The translations under genes were made by a program, and so were the position numbers. 64,000 nt of DNA. It comes from Cryobacterium luteum. GTDB lineage: Bacteria; Actinomycetota; Actinomycetes; Actinomycetales; Microbacteriaceae. This document shows positions 15,451 to 23,277 of the stretch, piece by piece. Position 1 is the first letter of the stretch. Every line of letters starts with the position of its first letter. The DNA lies in assembly GCF_900110125.1 (NCBI RefSeq), contig NZ_FOCN01000005.1:62001-126000 (forward strand), given 5' to 3'. The notes below the pieces were generated by a model that was given only the letters and a program-made list of their open reading frames with translations, was not told where the DNA came from and did no database searches.

Positions 15451-16191
15451 CTAGCACGCGGCGGTTTCCGGTGCCGTCCACTCGGTCGGCAGCGGCAGCG
15501 CACCGGGGTTGACGGTGGCGACAATCTCGGTCAGCACCCGGCGGGTGAGGTTCTCCCCCACCCACAGGTGTTTGCCGCCCTCGACCGCGACCAGGCGCAG
15601 GTCGGGCACACTCGCAAACCGCAGGCGGGCAGCATCCGGTCGCAGGTAATCGTCGAACTCGGGAATGAGAGCCACCAGGGCGCGTTCGTTGCCGGCCCAG
15701 GCCGCCAGTTCCTCGTTGCTGGTGCGGTGCAGCGGAGGCGACAACAGGATGGCTCCGCGAATGGGATGTTCCAGTCCGTACTTGAGGGCGAGTTCGGTGC
15801 CGAACGACCAGCCGAGCAGCCAGGGGTTGGGCAGCTGGCGCTCGGCGACGAAGGCCATCGCCGCGGCGACATCGGCCCGTTCGGTCAGTCCATGGCCGAA
15901 GTCGCCGTCACTTGTGCCACGTGGCGAGGCGGTACCGCGGGTGTTGAACCGCAGCACGGCCAGGTCGGCCAGCGCGGGCAGCCGGTTGGCGGCCTTCCGC
16001 AGAATATGCGAGTCCATGAAACCGCCGGCGGTCGGCAGCGGATGCAGCGTCACGAGCGTTGCCACCGGAGCACGGCCGACCGGGGTTGCTAGTTCGCCGA
16101 CCAGGGTCAGGCCGTCGCTCGTGTGCAGTTCGATGTGCTCGATGGTGGCGGGCAGTTCGATGCCGCCACGAATATCGACCGAGGCGGTCAC
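15451..16191 (-). CDS. Alpha/beta hydrolase
   Basis: 246-residue alpha/beta hydrolase of the small DUF-like group that resembles YsgA/dienelactone hydrolases. GTG start at 16191 with a strong AGGAGG six bases upstream; the frame is open to 16404 but the extra residues are out of character. The nucleophile elbow is GWSFG with S129; TLHPLPTAGGFMDSH at about 48-62 supplies the oxyanion loop; the acid is probably in PEFDDYLRPD and the base is the His of EGGKHLWVGE. No signal peptide. Substrate unknown. The 101-residue Cys/His protein lies 22 bases upstream on the same strand and may share its transcript. Confidence 0.82.
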   Translation of the reverse strand: MTASVDIRGGIELPATIEHIELHTSDGLTLVGELATPVGRAPVATLVTLHPLPTAGGFMDSHILRKAANRLPALADLAVLRFNTRGTASPRGTSDGDFGHGLTERADVAAAMAFVAERQLPNPWLLGWSFGTELALKYGLEHPIRGAILLSPPLHRTSNEELAAWAGNERALVALIPEFDDYLRPDAARLRFASVPDLRLVAVEGGKHLWVGENLTRRVLTEIVATVNPGALPLPTEWTAPETAAC

Positions 16192-16213
16192 CGGTCCTCC
16201 TGAATTCTCGGGT

Positions 16214-16519
16214 TCACTTGATTTTCCAACAGTGCGAGTGCCAGTGCCGCCGGTTGGCGAGGTCGGCGGCGTCGCCGAGCACCCCGTCGCCGCGCCAGGT
16301 GACGATGTGTGCCGTGCCCGGCACGATATCGAGGGTGCACCCCGGGCACAGGTAGGTTTTGACGGCCTGCTTGGCGGGAACCGGCTGCACGTGCCACAGA
16401 CCATCGCGTCGTACTTCGCTGCGACGCCAGCCCGCGAGCAGGTGGTTCAGGTCGCCGGTTTCATCGTCGTCGGCGGGCTGCGGGGCTTTGCGGCCTCGGG
16501 GTCGATTGCTGCGCGCCAT
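16214..16519 (-). CDS. Small Cys/His protein conserved in Actinobacteria
   Basis: 101 residues. The middle carries CPGC (YLCPGCTLDIVPG) and the end carries HWHSHCW, a spacing that could form one zinc site with C, C, H and C ligands. The N-terminal 20 residues are basic and Pro/Asp-rich. Similar short proteins are found across Actinobacteria, often with a misleading ATP/GTP-binding label; no P-loop is present. TAGACT stands exactly six bases before the ATG and there is no Shine-Dalgarno site, so the mRNA is probably leaderless. Function unknown. Confidence 0.7.
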   Translation of the reverse strand: MARSNRPRGRKAPQPADDDETGDLNHLLAGWRRSEVRRDGLWHVQPVPAKQAVKTYLCPGCTLDIVPGTAHIVTWRGDGVLGDAADLANRRHWHSHCWKIK

Positions 16520-16525
16520 GATTCC

Positions 16526-16531
16526 AGTCTA
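16526..16531 (-). promoter_or_regulatory. -10 box of a leaderless promoter
   Basis: TAGACT on the minus strand, six bases before the ATG at 16519. No -35 match at the expected distance. Confidence 0.45.
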
Positions 16532-16566
16532 AAGTGCGGGCCCGCAGGCCCGGCACCAGCCTGGTA

Positions 16567-17229
16567 TCAATACCAGCCGGACGCCTGCGATTTCGCCCAT
16601 GCGCCGCACGGAGTGCCGTACCGGTCGGTGATGTAGCCGAGGCCCCATTCAATTTGGGTTCCGGCGTTGGTGGCCCAGTCATCGCCCGCCGTGGCCATTT
16701 TCGAACCGGGAAGTGCCTGCGGAATTCCGTAGGCTCCGCTGGAACCATTCTGAGCGTTGACGCGCCAGCCGGACTCTTTCTGCCAGAGCGAAACAAGGCA
16801 GTTGTACTGGTCTTCGCCCCAGCCGCGACCGGCCACAGCGTCGTAGGCATATGCCTGGGCGGAGCCCGGATCGGGGACGGCGGCCGACGGCGCGGTGAAG
16901 CTCGCGGTCTTCTTCTCCACCGCGACGACAACCGGAACGGGCTTGGGCTTCTCGGTCACGGCGTAGCCGTCGCGAGTGATCGTATTGGCATAGCTGCCCG
17001 CTACGAGCACGGCCTGCGCCGGACCATCGTCGGCCGTGCTCCCGGCGATCTGAAAGTACGGTGACGCGGTGGCACCCGAGTAGGGATCAACGACGGTGAC
17101 GAGCACAAACGCACAGGCTGCCGTGAACCCGAACAGAAAGTGGGCCGGCTTCACCCGCGGCCGAGTTCGACGAACGATCGGCTGTGCCGCGGCCGGAACA
17201 GTGTCGATTGCCTTCAGATGCCTACCCAT
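16567..17229 (-). CDS. Lytic transglycosylase-like secreted protein
   Basis: 220 residues. A basic N terminus (KAIDTVPAAAQPIVRRTRPRVKP) leads to one membrane helix at about 31-48, then a linker and a C-terminal SLT-type lysozyme-like domain: NCLVSLWQKESGWRVNAQNGSSGAYGIPQ, with the catalytic glutamate at about E152, and the end segment IEWGLGYITDRYGTPCGAWAKSQ. This resembles the aggregation-promoting factor/resuscitation-type peptidoglycan lytic domains of Gram-positive bacteria. Two cysteines (NCLV and TPCGAW) could pair outside the cell. It probably remodels peptidoglycan. ATG 17229 was chosen as the first start; AAGG lies rather far upstream. Confidence 0.82.
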   Translation of the reverse strand: MGRHLKAIDTVPAAAQPIVRRTRPRVKPAHFLFGFTAACAFVLVTVVDPYSGATASPYFQIAGSTADDGPAQAVLVAGSYANTITRDGYAVTEKPKPVPVVVAVEKKTASFTAPSAAVPDPGSAQAYAYDAVAGRGWGEDQYNCLVSLWQKESGWRVNAQNGSSGAYGIPQALPGSKMATAGDDWATNAGTQIEWGLGYITDRYGTPCGAWAKSQASGWY

Positions 17230-17283
17230 TAGTAGACGACCTTAGTCGACAAATTTGATAACAACCAAGTAACAGTACCCAAA

Positions 17284-18027
17284 TCAGCGAACCGCGAGCA
17301 TCACGTCGACGACGCTGTCCAGCACGAGGTCGACCTGCGCTTCCCGGTATCCGCCCCGTTCAGGGCGAAAAACAGACGTTCGCACCTCATCGACGGTGAG
17401 CTCACGACCGTCCTGAAAATACTTGACCAGTTTGTTGGCGAGACGATCGACATCCACTCTTTTGTAACCGACGGCCAACACGCTCGCCCGGGTGAAGCGA
17501 TGTCCCGGCGGGCGGCTGAGCCGGGCCACGAGCAGGTCGGCGGTCGTCTCGGCGTCGGCCATCCACGCCTGCTCGCCTCGGGCGCTGGTGGACTGAAAGC
17601 GCTCCCGCGCCGCGAAGGCATCTTCCAGTCGTTCCAAAGCGGCATCGACGTGTTCGGGCGAGAATCCGCCCTTGTGCATTGCAAAAGCGGTATGACGGAT
17701 GCCCTCGGCCGTCAACGTCGCGCCGGCTACGGCAGCTTCCGCCTCGGCCTTCTCGGCAACGATGGCGTGAATGGCGTCGGTCCCGTCGGCACCCGCCGTC
17801 GGGTCGCCGGGCACAGCCTGGAGCGGGTGAACGTCGGGCTCGGCAGCGGCGGCGATCGCATCAACGGATTCCACCGTGCCGACAGCTGAGCCCGTATCGG
17901 CATCCAGGTCGTCATCGGCCGGTTCGGGCTGGTCATAGGCGCGGCGAGCAGCAGCCAGGAACGCTTCGACCTGGCCGACGTTGTAGCCGAGCGTCTTCTT
18001 GCCCACTCGGGGAAATATGGTGCTCAT
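17284..18027 (-). CDS. DivIVA-domain protein with two DivIVA-like segments
   Basis: 247 residues from ATG 18027 (MSTIFPRVGKKTLGYNVGQVEAFLAAARRAYD); the frame is open further upstream without family character. The first 32 residues match the short DivIVA repeat (FPRV..k..GYn..qVeaFL). The same pattern returns at the C terminus: RFTRASVLAVGYKRVDVDRLANKLVKYF. Between them is an acidic linker and a helical region. Such proteins in Actinobacteria bind curved membrane or partner proteins in division, but the function of this one is unknown. It lies just downstream of cdsA on the same strand (48 bp), and may be the end of the pyrH-frr-cdsA transcript. Confidence 0.75.
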   Translation of the reverse strand: MSTIFPRVGKKTLGYNVGQVEAFLAAARRAYDQPEPADDDLDADTGSAVGTVESVDAIAAAAEPDVHPLQAVPGDPTAGADGTDAIHAIVAEKAEAEAAVAGATLTAEGIRHTAFAMHKGGFSPEHVDAALERLEDAFAARERFQSTSARGEQAWMADAETTADLLVARLSRPPGHRFTRASVLAVGYKRVDVDRLANKLVKYFQDGRELTVDEVRTSVFRPERGGYREAQVDLVLDSVVDVMLAVR

Positions 18028-18074
18028 GGCCTCATTGTCTCGTACTTGCGTCGTGCCGGAAGAATCGGTCGCAC

Positions 18075-19088
18075 TCACGCGAAGATCAAGTAGAGCGCGT
18101 AAGCGGCGGCGGCCGACGGCAGAATCGAGTCCAGCCGGTCGAGAAAACCGCCGTGCCCTGGCAGCCACGAACTCATGTCCTTGATTCCGAGGTCGCGTTT
18201 GATGAGCGATTCGGCCAGATCACCGAAGGTCGCGGTCAGCAGAATGACGCCTGCGAACACCAGGCCGAACCACCACGGCTGGTCGAGCATGAAGATCGCC
18301 AGCAGCACGCCCGCGACCATGCAGATCAGGCCGGCGCCGATGAAACCCTCCCAGGTTTTCTTGGGACTGATCGAGGGTGCCATCGGGTGCTTGCCGAAGT
18401 TGAGCCCGCTCACATACGCGCCGGTATCGGCGGAGATCACCAGGATCAGGAAGGCGAGCGTCCACCACTGGCCCTCGTCCTGCGCCACGAGCAAGACGGC
18501 GAAGCTCGCAAGAAAAACGACGTACACCTGAATCAGGATGCCGCCGCCCACGTCGCCGACGACGGAACGGGCCGAGGCACGATGGGACGGAATGACCAGC
18601 AGTGCCAGTCGCCAGAGGGCGATCAGCGCGATACCGCCGAGCATGACAAGCCATTGGCCGGTCGCCTCGCCGTAGAACGCCGCAGGAACGATCGCGACCG
18701 CCGAAATGATCACCGGGATGCGGGGAACGTTACGGCCTGCGTGCCGCAGGGCCTGCGCCAGTTCGAAGGCGCAGAACGCTACGATCACAACCGCGAAGAT
18801 CATGAAGAGCTGTTTGATGATGATCAGGCTGACCAGCATGGAGCCGCCGAGGACGAGCCCGATCAGGATGGCCAGAATGAGGTTACGGCCGGTGCGTGCT
18901 TCGATGCGTTCGTTCGCCTGGTCGAGCTGGGCGCGAGTGGCTTGTACCTGGCGTTCGAAATCGGCTTTGGTGCTCTGCACCTGCCGTTCGAAGTCAGCGC
19001 GCGTCGTCTTCACCTGCGCCCGAAACTCGGCGCGGCTGACACCGTGCCCGCGTTTCTGCGGCTGGTCGTTCCCCGGTTTCTCGGTCAT
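18075..19088 (-). CDS. cdsA: Phosphatidate cytidylyltransferase
   Basis: Makes CDP-diacylglycerol from phosphatidate and CTP for phospholipid synthesis; inner membrane, about eight helices. 337 residues, longer than the usual 270-310 because of a 60-residue N-terminal extension built of four 11-residue repeats (SRAEFRAQVK, TRADFERQVQ, TKADFERQVQ, TRAQLDQANE). The catalytic end shows SDTGAYVSGLNFGKHP, SPKKTWEGFIGA and KRDLGIKDMSSWLPGHGGFLDRLDS, the CDP-DG synthase signature. Start ATG 19088 with AGGGA upstream, eight bases after the frr stop. The order pyrH-frr-cdsA is conserved in Actinobacteria. Confidence 0.95.
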   Translation of the reverse strand: MTEKPGNDQPQKRGHGVSRAEFRAQVKTTRADFERQVQSTKADFERQVQATRAQLDQANERIEARTGRNLILAILIGLVLGGSMLVSLIIIKQLFMIFAVVIVAFCAFELAQALRHAGRNVPRIPVIISAVAIVPAAFYGEATGQWLVMLGGIALIALWRLALLVIPSHRASARSVVGDVGGGILIQVYVVFLASFAVLLVAQDEGQWWTLAFLILVISADTGAYVSGLNFGKHPMAPSISPKKTWEGFIGAGLICMVAGVLLAIFMLDQPWWFGLVFAGVILLTATFGDLAESLIKRDLGIKDMSSWLPGHGGFLDRLDSILPSAAAAYALYLIFA

Positions 19089-19096
19089 CGGATTCC

Positions 19097-19651
19097 CTAG
19101 ATCTCGAGGAGTTCGGCTTCCTTGCGTTTGAAGGCGTCGTCAATGCCGTCCACGTGGCTCTTGGTGATCAGCTCGAGCTCTTTCTCGGCGCGACCGACCT
19201 CGTCATCGCCGACCTCGCTCTTGAGCGCGTCGAGCTCATCCTTGGCTTTGCGGCGAATGTTGCGCACGGAGATGCGGGCATCCTCTGCCTTGGCTTTGAC
19301 GATCTTCACGAATTCCTTACGGCGTTCCGTGGTGAGTTCGGGAAGAGTAGCCCGAATGGTGGTGCCGTCGTTGCCGACGTTGGCGCCCAGGTTCGGGGTG
19401 TCACGGATGGCAATTTCAATGTCACGCAGCGCGGCCTTGTCGTACGGGCCGATCAGCATCGTGCGAGCTTCCTGGTTTTGCAGCGAGGCGAGCTGTTCCA
19501 GCGGGGTCAGCGTGCCGTAGTAGCTCACCAGAATTTTCGCGAACATCTGCGGGTTGGCGCGGCCCGTGCGCACGGTGCCAAAATCGTCTTTGGCAGCCTC
19601 GAGGGCCCGGTTCATGCGCGCTGTGGCGTCGGAAAGAACATCCGCGATCAC
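19097..19651 (-). CDS. frr: Ribosome recycling factor
   Basis: Splits the post-termination ribosome together with EF-G. 184 residues, the standard length. The N terminus [34 protein letters not shown] and the motif [22 protein letters not shown] are diagnostic; the helix ending [27 protein letters not shown] completes the three-helix bundle. GTG start at 19651 with AAAGGAG six bases upstream. It is 31 bp downstream of pyrH and 8 bp before cdsA, in one operon. Confidence 0.97.
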   Translation of the reverse strand: MIADVLSDATARMNRALEAAKDDFGTVRTGRANPQMFAKILVSYYGTLTPLEQLASLQNQEARTMLIGPYDKAALRDIEIAIRDTPNLGANVGNDGTTIRATLPELTTERRKEFVKIVKAKAEDARISVRNIRRKAKDELDALKSEVGDDEVGRAEKELELITKSHVDGIDDAFKRKEAELLEI

Positions 19652-19681
19652 GGTGACTCCTTTATTGGTGGTGGAACAATT

Positions 19682-20446
19682 CTAGTTGGAGACGCGAGTA
19701 CCCAGATCGGTGCCGAGGATGGCGGCGGTGACGTTGCCCTCCGGAGCCATGCCGAACACCTGCATGGGCATGTGGTTATCCATGCACAGGCTGAAAGCGG
19801 TGGAGTCGACGACCTTGAGCCCGCGCTGCAGGGCCTCCAGGTAGGTGATGTGGTGGATCTTCTCGGCGTCGGGGTTGGTGCGGGGGTCGTCGGAGTAGAC
19901 GCCGTCGACGCCGTTCTTGGCCACCAGCACGACGTCGGCGTCGATTTCGAGGGCGCGCTGCGCGGCGACCGTGTCGGTGGAGAAGTAGGGCAGTCCGGCG
20001 CCGGCGCCGAAGATGACGACGCGGCCCTTCTCGAGGTGTCGTTCGGCGCGCCGCGGAATGTACTGCTCGGCGACCTGGGTCATCGAGATGGCGGACTGCA
20101 CGCGGGTCTCGGCGCCGGCCTGTTCAAGAAAGTCCTGCAGGGCCAGGGCGTTCATGACGGTGCCGAGCATGCCCATGTAGTCGGCGCGTCCGCGGTCCAT
20201 TCCGCGCTGGGAGAGTTCGGCGCCGCGAAAGAAGTTTCCGCCGCCCACGACGATGGCCACTTCGACGTGCTTGGCGCCCTCGGCGATCTCGCGGGCCAGC
20301 GAGCTGACGACATCCGGATTCACACCGACGGCACCGCCGCCGAAGGCCTCACCAGACAGTTTGAGGAGCACCCGCCGCTTCTTCACAACCGCGGCGAAGT
20401 TCACCGGGCTGGTGTGGGTCATGGGCGTGTTGGCCGTGTCAGTCAT
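19682..20446 (-). CDS. pyrH: UMP kinase
   Basis: Phosphorylates UMP to UDP in pyrimidine synthesis; hexameric amino-acid-kinase fold, cytoplasmic. 254 residues. Motifs in order: [13 protein letters not shown] (phosphate loop), [32 protein letters not shown] (UMP site), [35 protein letters not shown]. The first 25 residues are a polar tail ([20 protein letters not shown]), so MTHTSPVNF at about residue 9 is an alternative start. A terminator after tsf separates it from the tsf operon upstream, so it should have its own promoter within 20447-20520. Confidence 0.96.
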   Translation of the reverse strand: MTDTANTPMTHTSPVNFAAVVKKRRVLLKLSGEAFGGGAVGVNPDVVSSLAREIAEGAKHVEVAIVVGGGNFFRGAELSQRGMDRGRADYMGMLGTVMNALALQDFLEQAGAETRVQSAISMTQVAEQYIPRRAERHLEKGRVVIFGAGAGLPYFSTDTVAAQRALEIDADVVLVAKNGVDGVYSDDPRTNPDAEKIHHITYLEALQRGLKVVDSTAFSLCMDNHMPMQVFGMAPEGNVTAAILGTDLGTRVSN

Positions 20447-20525
20447 TTCGTGCGGGGCCTTCCGAGAGGGGGTGTTACCAAACTATCAAGTGCGCGCGTC
20501 TGCCCCCGCCGGGGCACACACAAAA

Positions 20526-20561
20526 ACGGAGGCCGGATCGCTTTCGCAATCCGACCTCCGT
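20526..20561 (-). terminator. Rho-independent terminator after tsf
   Basis: ACGGAGG ... CCTCCGT arms with an inner CGGAT/ATCCG pair and a short loop (20526-20561). On the minus strand the stem is followed by TTTTTG, the U tract expected for termination of the rpsB-tsf transcript. The stretch of T on the other side is probably coincidental. Confidence 0.85.
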
Positions 20562-20570
20562 CATTTTTTG

Positions 20571-21398
20571 TTAGGCGCCGACCTTGAACCGGGCGAAGCC
20601 CGACACGGTCAGTTTTGCGTCGTCGAGAACCTTCGCGACGGACAGCTTGTTGTCCTTGGCGTAGTCCTGTTCGAGCAGTGCGACCTGCTTGAGGTACGCC
20701 TTGACGCGTCCCTCAACGATCTTGGGCAGTGCCGCTTCCGGCTTGCCCTCATTCTTCGAGATCTCGGTGACGATCTTGCGCTCGGTTTCCACGAGTTCAG
20801 CAGGAACGTCGCTCGCCGCGAGGTACTCGGGGTTGGCGAACGAAATGTGCTGGGCCACGCTGCGAGCGGTCTCCACGTCGGCTCCGGAGAATCCGAGAAC
20901 AACGCCGACCTGCGGGGGCAGGTCCTTGCTGGTCTTGTGCAGGTAGATCGAGAACGATTCACCGGTGACGGCGGCAACCCGGCGAAGTTCGAACTTCTCG
21001 CCGATGATGGCGGCTTCGCCGTCGATGAGCTCGGCGACGGTCTGCGTTCCAGCGGATGCGGCCAGTCCGGCCTCGACCGTGGTCGCGCCAGCGGCAGCGA
21101 TCGCGTCGAGAACCTTGTCGGCCAGAACGACGAACTTGTCACCCTTGGCTACGAAGTCGGTCTCGCAGGCGAGTTCGATCATGTACGCGGTCGTGCCGAT
21201 TTCCTTGGCAGCGACGAGTCCCTCGGAGGTGGAACGGTCAGCGCGCTTGGCGTTGCCCTTGGCACCCTTGAGGCGCAGGATCTCGATGGCCTTGTCCATG
21301 TCACCGTCAGCTTCAACGAGGGCATTTTTGGTGTCGACCATTCCGGTGCCGAGGTTCTCGCGAAGAGCCTTGACGTTTTCGAGTGTGAAGTTTGCCAT
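20571..21398 (-). CDS. tsf: Elongation factor Ts
   Basis: Guanine-nucleotide exchange factor for EF-Tu. 275 residues from ATG 21398 (MANFTLENVKALRENLGTGMVDTKNALVEADGD), the standard start; the frame stays open upstream through a low-complexity shadow. The UBA-like N domain, the TDFVAKGDKF motif that contacts EF-Tu and the two core subdomains are all present. It follows rpsB after 10 bases and ends in a strong terminator, so rpsB-tsf form the usual two-gene unit. Confidence 0.97.
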   Translation of the reverse strand: MANFTLENVKALRENLGTGMVDTKNALVEADGDMDKAIEILRLKGAKGNAKRADRSTSEGLVAAKEIGTTAYMIELACETDFVAKGDKFVVLADKVLDAIAAAGATTVEAGLAASAGTQTVAELIDGEAAIIGEKFELRRVAAVTGESFSIYLHKTSKDLPPQVGVVLGFSGADVETARSVAQHISFANPEYLAASDVPAELVETERKIVTEISKNEGKPEAALPKIVEGRVKAYLKQVALLEQDYAKDNKLSVAKVLDDAKLTVSGFARFKVGA

Positions 21399-21408
21399 AC
21401 CGGGTTCC

Positions 21409-22347
21409 TTACTTGGTCTCGTCGGCAACGACGGTCGCGTCATCGGAGACGGCGGCCAGAACGGCGGCAACCTCGGTGTCGGCGACGGCGTCGGCGATGG
21501 TGGGCTCGGCAACGACGGCCTCGTCGGCCGCGACGGTAGCGTCGGCAACCTTCTCGGTCTCGGCAGAGGACTGCGCGGGGGTGGTCTCGGTTTCGGAGGC
21601 CTGGAGCAGTTCAGCTTCCCACGCGGCGAGGGGCTCGACTTCGGCCTCCGGCTTGGCGTGACGCTGAATGAGTCCCTCGGCTGCGGCGTCCGCAATGATG
21701 CGGGTCAGCAGGCCAACGGAGCGGATGGCGTCGTCGTTGCCCGGGATCGGGTACTGCACGTCGTCGGGGTCGCAGTTGGTGTCGAGGATGGCGATGACGG
21801 GGATGCCGAGCTTGCGCGCCTCGTCGATGGCGAGGTGCTCCTTGTTGGTGTCAACAACCCACAGCGCGGACGGGGTCTTCGTGAGGTTGCGGATACCGCC
21901 GAGGCTCTTGTGCAGCTTGACGAGCTCGCGCTTCTTGATGAGCATTTCCTTCTTCGTGAAACCGCTCTTGGCGGTGTCTTCGAAGTCGAGCTCTTCGAGT
22001 TCTTTCATACGGGCCAGACGCTTGGAAACGGTCTGGAAGTTGGTGAGGAGCCCACCGAGCCAGCGCTGGTTGACGTAGGGCTGGCCTACGCGCTGCGCCT
22101 GCTCAGAGATGGATTCCTGGGCCTGCTTCTTGGTACCGACGAAGAGGATGGTGCCGCCGTGGGCAACCGTCTCCTTGACGAAGTCATAGGCCTTGTCAAC
22201 GAACCCGAGCGACTGCTGCAGGTCGATGATGTAGATGCCGGAACGCTCGGTGAAGATGAAGCGCTTCATCTTCGGGTTCCAACGGCGGGTCTGGTGCCCG
22301 AAGTGCACGCCGCTGTCAAGCAGCTGACGAATGGTTACGACGGCCAT
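21409..22347 (-). CDS. rpsB: 30S ribosomal protein S2
   Basis: Ribosomal protein uS2. 312 residues from ATG 22347 ([27 protein letters not shown]), with AGGAG nine bases upstream. Core motifs: [61 protein letters not shown]. After about residue 245 there is a 65-residue Ala/Glu/Val/Thr-rich acidic tail, a lineage-specific extension seen in other Microbacteriaceae-like S2 proteins. The frame is open to 22440 but the conserved start is clear. It leads the rpsB-tsf operon. Confidence 0.97.
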   Translation of the reverse strand: MAVVTIRQLLDSGVHFGHQTRRWNPKMKRFIFTERSGIYIIDLQQSLGFVDKAYDFVKETVAHGGTILFVGTKKQAQESISEQAQRVGQPYVNQRWLGGLLTNFQTVSKRLARMKELEELDFEDTAKSGFTKKEMLIKKRELVKLHKSLGGIRNLTKTPSALWVVDTNKEHLAIDEARKLGIPVIAILDTNCDPDDVQYPIPGNDDAIRSVGLLTRIIADAAAEGLIQRHAKPEAEVEPLAAWEAELLQASETETTPAQSSAETEKVADATVAADEAVVAEPTIADAVADTEVAAVLAAVSDDATVVADETK

Positions 22348-22690
22348 GTGCCGTACTCCTGTTCTGGTGCGGGCTCGAAAAGCCACACCAATCGGTTTGT
22401 GTGATGATCGGTCGATCATCACTCCTGGTGCCCGGCACACGTCCGCCCTGCTTCACGCAAGAATCTCGTGAGACGGGACCGATTGGACATGGCGGCCAAA
22501 TGGGCACGCGTAGTCAGCGCACAAAGCGCTGCTCGGAGTAGCGTATCACTGCTAGGGGTGCGGGCGCGACCGGGTAGGTCGCCAGCTGGTTCGCCGCCAG
22601 CCGCCCCCTCCACCGGCCCGGCCGGGCAGAGATGTCCACCGATCCGCTGGCTGCCCGCCCCGGTCCGCGCCGGCCGGGCAGGGTGGGGAC
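22348..22690. other. Intergenic region upstream of rpsB and the M23 gene
   Basis: 343 bp between divergent starts. The rpsB side carries a perfect 10-bp dyad at 22401-22422 (listed separately) and another inverted repeat, CAGCGC-ACAAA-GCGCTG, at 22515-22531. On the M23 side CGGCCGGGCAG occurs twice about 50 bp apart (near 22618 and 22671). No convincing -10/-35 pair and no small ORF with a ribosome site. Confidence 0.6.
22401..22422. promoter_or_regulatory. Perfect dyad in the rpsB leader or promoter
   Basis: GTGATGATCG and CGATCATCAC separated by GT, 54-75 bases before the rpsB start. The two-base spacer is too short for an RNA hairpin loop without fraying, which favours a protein-binding DNA operator; a slightly opened RNA hairpin controlling S2 synthesis is the alternative. 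Confidence 0.45.
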
Positions 22691-23227
22691 ATGCAGAATT
22701 TACGTGCGCTGGCGGCATCCGCTTTCATCACCGTGATTGTGGTTCTCGGGGCCGGGTCGGCAACCGGCGCTGCTTCCTCCCCACCACCGGTGGCGGCCGC
22801 GCCGACCGGAGCGGATGCCTGGCGCTGGCCACTCGCGGAACCACACCCCGTGACCCGGGCTTTTCTGGCGCCGGCGTCAGCCTATGCGGCCGGGCATCGC
22901 GGGATCGACCTCGCTGCCGCGCCGCAGCAGCCCGTGCTGGCACCGCACGACGGCGTCGTCTCGTTCGCGGGCCCAGTCGTTGATCGGCCCGTCCTGTCGA
23001 TCACGCAGCCGGGTGACGTGATCGTGACGGTCGAGCCGGTGGACTCCGTCGTCGCCGTGGGCGACCGGGTACGAGCCGGGCAAATAATCGGCACCGTGGG
23101 CAGCGGCGGTCACTGCCCGCCGGGGTGCCTGCATCTGGGGGTGCGTCTGCACGGGTCCTACGTGTCGCCGCTGCTCTATCTCGGGAAGCTGCCCCGGGCC
23201 GTTCTGCTGCCGACGGTAACACCGTGA
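22691..23227 (+). CDS. Secreted M23 family metallopeptidase-like protein
   Basis: 178 residues: signal peptide or anchor (about 1-28, ending GSATGAASS), then a compact LytM/M23 domain. The zinc ligands visible are H and D of AAGHRGIDLAA and the histidine of CLHLGVRLHG; CPPGC just before it could form a disulfide. M23 enzymes cut peptide cross-links of the cell wall. M. tuberculosis has a similar gene next to rpsB (Rv2891), so the neighbourhood is ancestral. The ATG at 22691 has AGGG about eight bases upstream. Confidence 0.85.
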   Translation: MQNLRALAASAFITVIVVLGAGSATGAASSPPPVAAAPTGADAWRWPLAEPHPVTRAFLAPASAYAAGHRGIDLAAAPQQPVLAPHDGVVSFAGPVVDRPVLSITQPGDVIVTVEPVDSVVAVGDRVRAGQIIGTVGSGGHCPPGCLHLGVRLHGSYVSPLLYLGKLPRAVLLPTVTP

Positions 23228-23257
23228 TGCCCTGGCTGGGCCACTCCACCCAGTCAA

Positions 23258-23277
23258 GCGTGCCCGGTCAGGCACGC
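23258..23277. terminator. Short hairpin at the 3' end of xerC
   Basis: GCGTGCC (23258-23264) and GGCACGC (23271-23277) with a 6-base loop, covering the last codons and stop of xerC (23268). It lies between the convergent M23 and xerC genes. There is no T tract. Confidence 0.35.
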
